Of a stretch of 64,000 bases of DNA, positions 60,654 to 64,000 are shown in pieces (position 1 is the first letter of the stretch; each line of letters begins with the position of its first letter). The notes under the pieces were generated by a model, which was not told the DNA's origin, did not search any database, and saw only the letters and a list, made by a program, of their open reading frames with translations. Source of the DNA: Pseudoalteromonas haloplanktis ATCC 14393 (lineage in GTDB: Bacteria; Pseudomonadota; Gammaproteobacteria; Enterobacterales; Alteromonadaceae); contig NZ_AHCA01000003.1 in NCBI RefSeq assembly GCF_000238355.1, positions 124,001-188,000 of the forward strand. Reading direction: 5' to 3'. Made by a program: the position numbers and the translations under genes.

Positions 60654-62288
60654 TTAGTTTCGAAATTTACGCATTCGGAATGCGTTTAAGCCACTGATAT
60701 TTGATATTTTTTTGAGAGCTTCATTAACCTTAGTTGCTAAATCCTCGTTGCTTCCAGCAAGTAGTAAAAAGACACGAATGTTTTCGGTTAACTCTTCACC
60801 ATTAAAACTCATAAATAAATCATAAATTTCTTCTACTTCAAGCTTTGCTAATATAGCTGCTTCAGAGGTGTTGTAAGATTTTGAGCCACGCCTCAACTCC
60901 ATTATCTCTTGAACTGTTGGTTCTGGTTTTAACTCTAAATATGATTCGCGTAACCTTTCAACAAATAGTGTGTCTTTAACTTCAAATGCAAAATCACTAT
61001 CAACATCAAAAGCTTCGGGATTATCACGCCTTAAATCTATGAACAACTCAATCAACTCATTCGCTTTATCGTTCTTCTCAATAGTTCGTAATACCTTCAA
61101 CCCTGAACTATATTGCGAAGCGGACGTATTGGGTGCTATGTCTCTCATTCCCTCTTCAAAAGCTAAAGCAATTTCGTTTTCATTGCTATTAAAAGAACCG
61201 TGAAAGAGTTTCCAAGCACGCTCCCATTTTTCACTAGCTTTCTGGATGTCTAGCTCTTTTTGTTTGCGCTCACATAGAGGAATCAACTTTTCCTTATCAA
61301 GAAAGCCCTGCTCAATTCCACGAGCAACAGCCAAGTCGATTTCATCAGAATATGCATAACCATATCGACTTAAAGTCATATTCCAACGAGCAGTGGTTTC
61401 TTTTTTCCATCCCAATTCATCGCTTTCCTTTCTTGTCCCTAACCTATTTACAAATGAAAACTCTGGAACGCGTATTTCATCTGCTCCGTGGCAGTAGTAG
61501 CACCAACTGAGTACAATCGTCGAATGAATAACTTGCTTCTTGATACTGTCATCGAAACCATCAACAAGTTCCAAAAATTCATTTATATGCTCGACTATTT
61601 TTCTGATAACTCGTTTATTTTTTATATTCAATCCAATGCAGCAATCACGAACGTAATCTCTAAACTCGAAGTCGTCAGCATACATTATATCGAAACAATG
61701 CTTTGCTGTTGGCTCGAAGTGAAGCTGTCTATCTACAATTTTTTCTTTGTATTTCTTATAATCTTTGAAAGTGTCGTCACCAGCATCCTCGTTAAGCAAC
61801 AATACAACCTTGCAACCTTTCTGCTCCTTTAAGAAAGAAACCAACCCCATGAAATCTTTTATAGTGATTCCTTTGCTATGACGCTCTATATCATCAAAGC
61901 AAATTATTGTCTTATTCATTGCCAGCTGAGAAACTGAACTAATTAAGCTGCCAATACCTCCAACATATTTACTCACATAAGGTATTTTTGTATCCTTCAC
62001 CAAGTCAGCAACTTTTTTTGAATAGCCTTTGATATTAGGTGCTTCGCCAATTCTATTGGTATCGATGGTATTTAAGAACGTAGTTTGTTTTAATTCAGAA
62101 ATAGAGTTAACCCCAAACAATGAAACGTAGGAATATGATTTTAAAGCACACTCGTTTTTAAACTCTTTGATGTATTTTTCCCAACTATAAGTCTTACCTA
62201 CTCCCCAATCCCCCTTGATAGCGAGAACTTCAGGAGTATCCTTGGAAAGAAATCTTTGGATTTGTTCTTTAACTAATTCCACTGACAT
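60654..62288 (-). CDS. KAP-like P-loop NTPase, putative defence gene
   Basis: From ATG 62288, 544 residues (an upstream start at 62342 is weaker; AGGA precedes 62288). Walker A GDWGVGKT (26-33), Walker B TIICFDDIERH (126-136), then a long helical domain. This is the P-loop fold of KAP-type NTPases, several of which occur in phage defence. No transmembrane helices seen. It is on the opposite strand to its neighbours, sits alone, and is flanked by nth and a decayed nth fragment, so it looks imported. Confidence 0.7.
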   Translation of the reverse strand: MSVELVKEQIQRFLSKDTPEVLAIKGDWGVGKTYSWEKYIKEFKNECALKSYSYVSLFGVNSISELKQTTFLNTIDTNRIGEAPNIKGYSKKVADLVKDTKIPYVSKYVGGIGSLISSVSQLAMNKTIICFDDIERHSKGITIKDFMGLVSFLKEQKGCKVVLLLNEDAGDDTFKDYKKYKEKIVDRQLHFEPTAKHCFDIMYADDFEFRDYVRDCCIGLNIKNKRVIRKIVEHINEFLELVDGFDDSIKKQVIHSTIVLSWCYYCHGADEIRVPEFSFVNRLGTRKESDELGWKKETTARWNMTLSRYGYAYSDEIDLAVARGIEQGFLDKEKLIPLCERKQKELDIQKASEKWERAWKLFHGSFNSNENEIALAFEEGMRDIAPNTSASQYSSGLKVLRTIEKNDKANELIELFIDLRRDNPEAFDVDSDFAFEVKDTLFVERLRESYLELKPEPTVQEIMELRRGSKSYNTSEAAILAKLEVEEIYDLFMSFNGEELTENIRVFLLLAGSNEDLATKVNEALKKISNISGLNAFRMRKFRN

Positions 62289-62650
62289 GTTTGTAATTTT
62301 CCTAAAAAAGAAGGGGGCTGAAATGAGTATAAACCTGCTCATAACGCTTTATAAACAAAGTAATCCGTGTTTGCATTCATCCATCTTCCTGTCATTTGTT
62401 ATGAATCTCAACTTATACCAAATTGCTATATGAATCTAGGGAGAGGTTTGTCATAAAACTACGAAAATCTCCTGTTCAAGCACCCAGAATATGGATTAGA
62501 TTAATTTGCGTACAGCGATGCTAATTAAACGGTTTTTATATTAGCCCTTAGAAGCTTTGTGGCAGAGACGAGTTTTATCTGAGCAAACGCTTCTAGCAAA
62601 AATCAGCCTACCCTTGTGCGATTAGACATATTTTATATCTACCTTTATTA
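62289..62650. other. Gap upstream of the KAP NTPase gene
   Basis: 362 bases of A+T-rich DNA. It must hold the promoter for the minus-strand NTPase gene. No gene or clear repeat found. Confidence 0.4.
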
Positions 62651-62885
62651 CCCTCCGGCTAGCCTGTAGCAGTAGACACTCACATCGACCGCGTACCAAA
62701 TCGTACCAAATTTGCGATGGGTAAAATGTAGTTGCGGTTGAACAAAAACTTGAAAAAGTGATCCCCAAAGTATTTAAAGTGACGTGCATCACTGGCTTAT
62801 TCTTCACGGCGTTATACCTGTGTGGTGCGTAAGCCAAAATGCATAGTGGTATTATTAAAGGTTTATGTGAGTTTAAGGATAAAGC
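62651..62885 (+). pseudogene. nth: Decayed 3' fragment of a second nth
   Basis: The plus strand parallels codons about 130-209 of nth: CCGGCTAGCC...GCAGTAGACAC (VDTH region), GTTGAACAAAAACTTGAAAA (near identical to nth), AAAGTGATCCCCAAAG, CACTGGCTTAT, TATGTGAGTTTAAGGATAAA (C-terminal EFKDK). Many substitutions and indels break the frame. Confidence 0.85.
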
Positions 62886-63039
62886 TGCTCAGATAAATAT
62901 CAAAACCTGTCGAGTATACTTAACAAACGCGTTCGTGAAATAGCGCATTTAATCAAACATTTTCAAACTATTAATTTCACAAGTGTCAATCCTTTAGTTA
63001 TGCTGTTGAGCATCATGAAATTTTATTGTGGGAATTCCT

Positions 63040-64000
63040 ATGCTACCTTTACTTCGTATCTTGTTGATTGAGCAAGACCCTACCACCTTACAAGAGCTTT
63101 CGACTAACCTGTCGAAAACGATCCCTAATTTTGAGCGCAATGATATTCATATCGATATTATTGAACGCCTCGAGCTCAAGCAAGCGTTGGAGTCTGTAGA
63201 GGAAGATGGTGATATTCAAGCTGTGGTACTCAGTTGGGATCTAAGTAACAAAGTTGGTGAACGCACGTATAGCCGCTTTATTGAGCAATTAAAGGGGATC
63301 CGCCTTGAATTGCCGGTTTATGTTATCGGTGACGACACGAAAGGCCTAGAAATAGTCAACGAGTCTGAGGAGATTGAGTCTTTCTTTTTTAAAGATGAAG
63401 TGATTTCTGACCCAGAAGCGATTTTAGGTTATATGATCAACGACTTTGATGACCGCTCAGAAACCCCGTTTTGGACTGCATATCGTCGTTATGTTGGCGA
63501 ATCGAACGATTCATGGCATACACCAGGTCACAGCGGTGGCTCTAGTTTTAGAAACTCCCCTTATATTAAAGATTTTTATCAATTTTATGGCCGTAATGTA
63601 TTTGTTGGCGACTTGTCGGTTTCGGTCGATTCGTTAGGCTCATTGTCAGATAGCACCAATACCATTGGCCGTGCGCAAGAGTCAGCAGCGGCGACGTTTG
63701 AAGTCAAGCATACCTATTTCGTAACTAACGGCTCATCAACTTCAAATAAAATCATCTTACAGACGCTGCTGCGCAAGGGTGATAAAGTGATCATCGACCG
63801 TAATTGCCATAAGTCTGTACATTATGGCATCTTGCAATCTGCTAGTTTCCCTATTTATTTGTCGAGTATTTTAAATCCTAAATATGGCATCTTCGCGCCA
63901 CCGTCGTTGGCCGACATTAAACAAGCGATCGAACAAAATACCGATGCGAAGCTGCTAGTTTTAACTGGTTGTACTTACGATGGCCTACTTAGCGACTTAA
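63040..64000 (+). CDS. Orn/Lys/Arg decarboxylase, partial
   Basis: Starts at ATG 63040 (GGGA upstream) and runs open to the window end: 320 residues. N-terminal receiver-like wing domain (LLRILLIEQDPTT... VVLSWDL), then the PLP fold-I start SWHTPGHSGGSSFRNSP (about 153-169) and the VTNGSSTSNKII region (about 229-240). The PLP-binding Lys lies beyond the edge. Could be an arginine or lysine decarboxylase. Confidence 0.85.
   Translation, partial: MLPLLRILLIEQDPTTLQELSTNLSKTIPNFERNDIHIDIIERLELKQALESVEEDGDIQAVVLSWDLSNKVGERTYSRFIEQLKGIRLELPVYVIGDDTKGLEIVNESEEIESFFFKDEVISDPEAILGYMINDFDDRSETPFWTAYRRYVGESNDSWHTPGHSGGSSFRNSPYIKDFYQFYGRNVFVGDLSVSVDSLGSLSDSTNTIGRAQESAAATFEVKHTYFVTNGSSTSNKIILQTLLRKGDKVIIDRNCHKSVHYGILQSASFPIYLSSILNPKYGIFAPPSLADIKQAIEQNTDAKLLVLTGCTYDGLLSDL

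Noticed and set aside
62622-62837. 71-residue minus-strand frame over the nth remnant
   Set aside because: Overlaps the decayed nth copy on the wrong strand; no likeness to a gene.
63446-63637. 63-residue plus-strand frame within the decarboxylase
   Set aside because: Shadow of the longer decarboxylase frame, which runs open to the window edge.

Overview
The window comes from a marine gammaproteobacterium, most likely Pseudoalteromonas or a close relative in Alteromonadales. This is inferred from the protein sequences and from host gene order (gcvR-bcp divergent from bamC, queE/queC, uvrB, rnfABCDGE-nth); no database search was possible. The host backbone occupies about 1-14605 and 50388-64000. 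A complete Mu-like transposable prophage occupies 14611-50382.

Left host part: a partial YjiH-type membrane protein, bamC, gcvR-bcp, a Cys-rich exported protein beside a His-rich TonB-dependent receptor, a SAM methyltransferase, the queE/queC pair, an ICMT-like methyltransferase, a small PspB-like membrane protein, and a minus-strand cluster of a MATE transporter, uvrB, an RlmI-type methyltransferase and a TrmK-like tRNA methyltransferase.

Prophage: both ends were located from the sequence. The direct repeat ACAGC lies at 14606-14610 and 50383-50387, just outside matching termini that begin TGTA. The map is Mu inverted: repressor c (plus strand) at the right end; then, read leftwards on the minus strand, ner, transposase A, ATPase B, early genes with gemA, the activator Mor, a lysis block (GH108 endolysin, holin), gp24-gp29-like packaging genes, a head block (F, G, I/Z, T, gp35-gp37) and a tail block. 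There is a tail tube and a long tape measure but no recognisable sheath or contractile baseplate, so the virion is probably Mu-headed with a siphovirus tail. Two A+T-rich cargo cassettes interrupt the phage core: (a) 40618-42929, a GHKL-type ATPase, a STAS-like DUF4325 protein and a membrane protein; (b) 30246-32260, two membrane/coiled-coil proteins, one resembling AbiC-type abortive-infection proteins. Each cassette ends against a conserved 23-bp element that I read as the Mor-dependent late promoter of the following operon (endolysin and gene I). Head protein F carries a C-terminal zincin-like HELGH domain, and gene G is frameshifted at an A7 run.

Right host part: four identical tRNA-Asn genes behind a near-consensus promoter, a degenerate GGDEF-EAL membrane protein, the rnfABCDGE operon (RnfC with a long 123-bp tandem repeat tail) and nth. 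A lone KAP-like P-loop NTPase sits between intact nth and a decayed second copy of the nth 3' part, which suggests an inserted island. An Orn/Lys/Arg decarboxylase runs off the window.

The best candidates for undescribed biology are the ATPase/STAS/membrane cassette, the AbiC-like pair, the KAP NTPase island and the MuF-zincin fusion.
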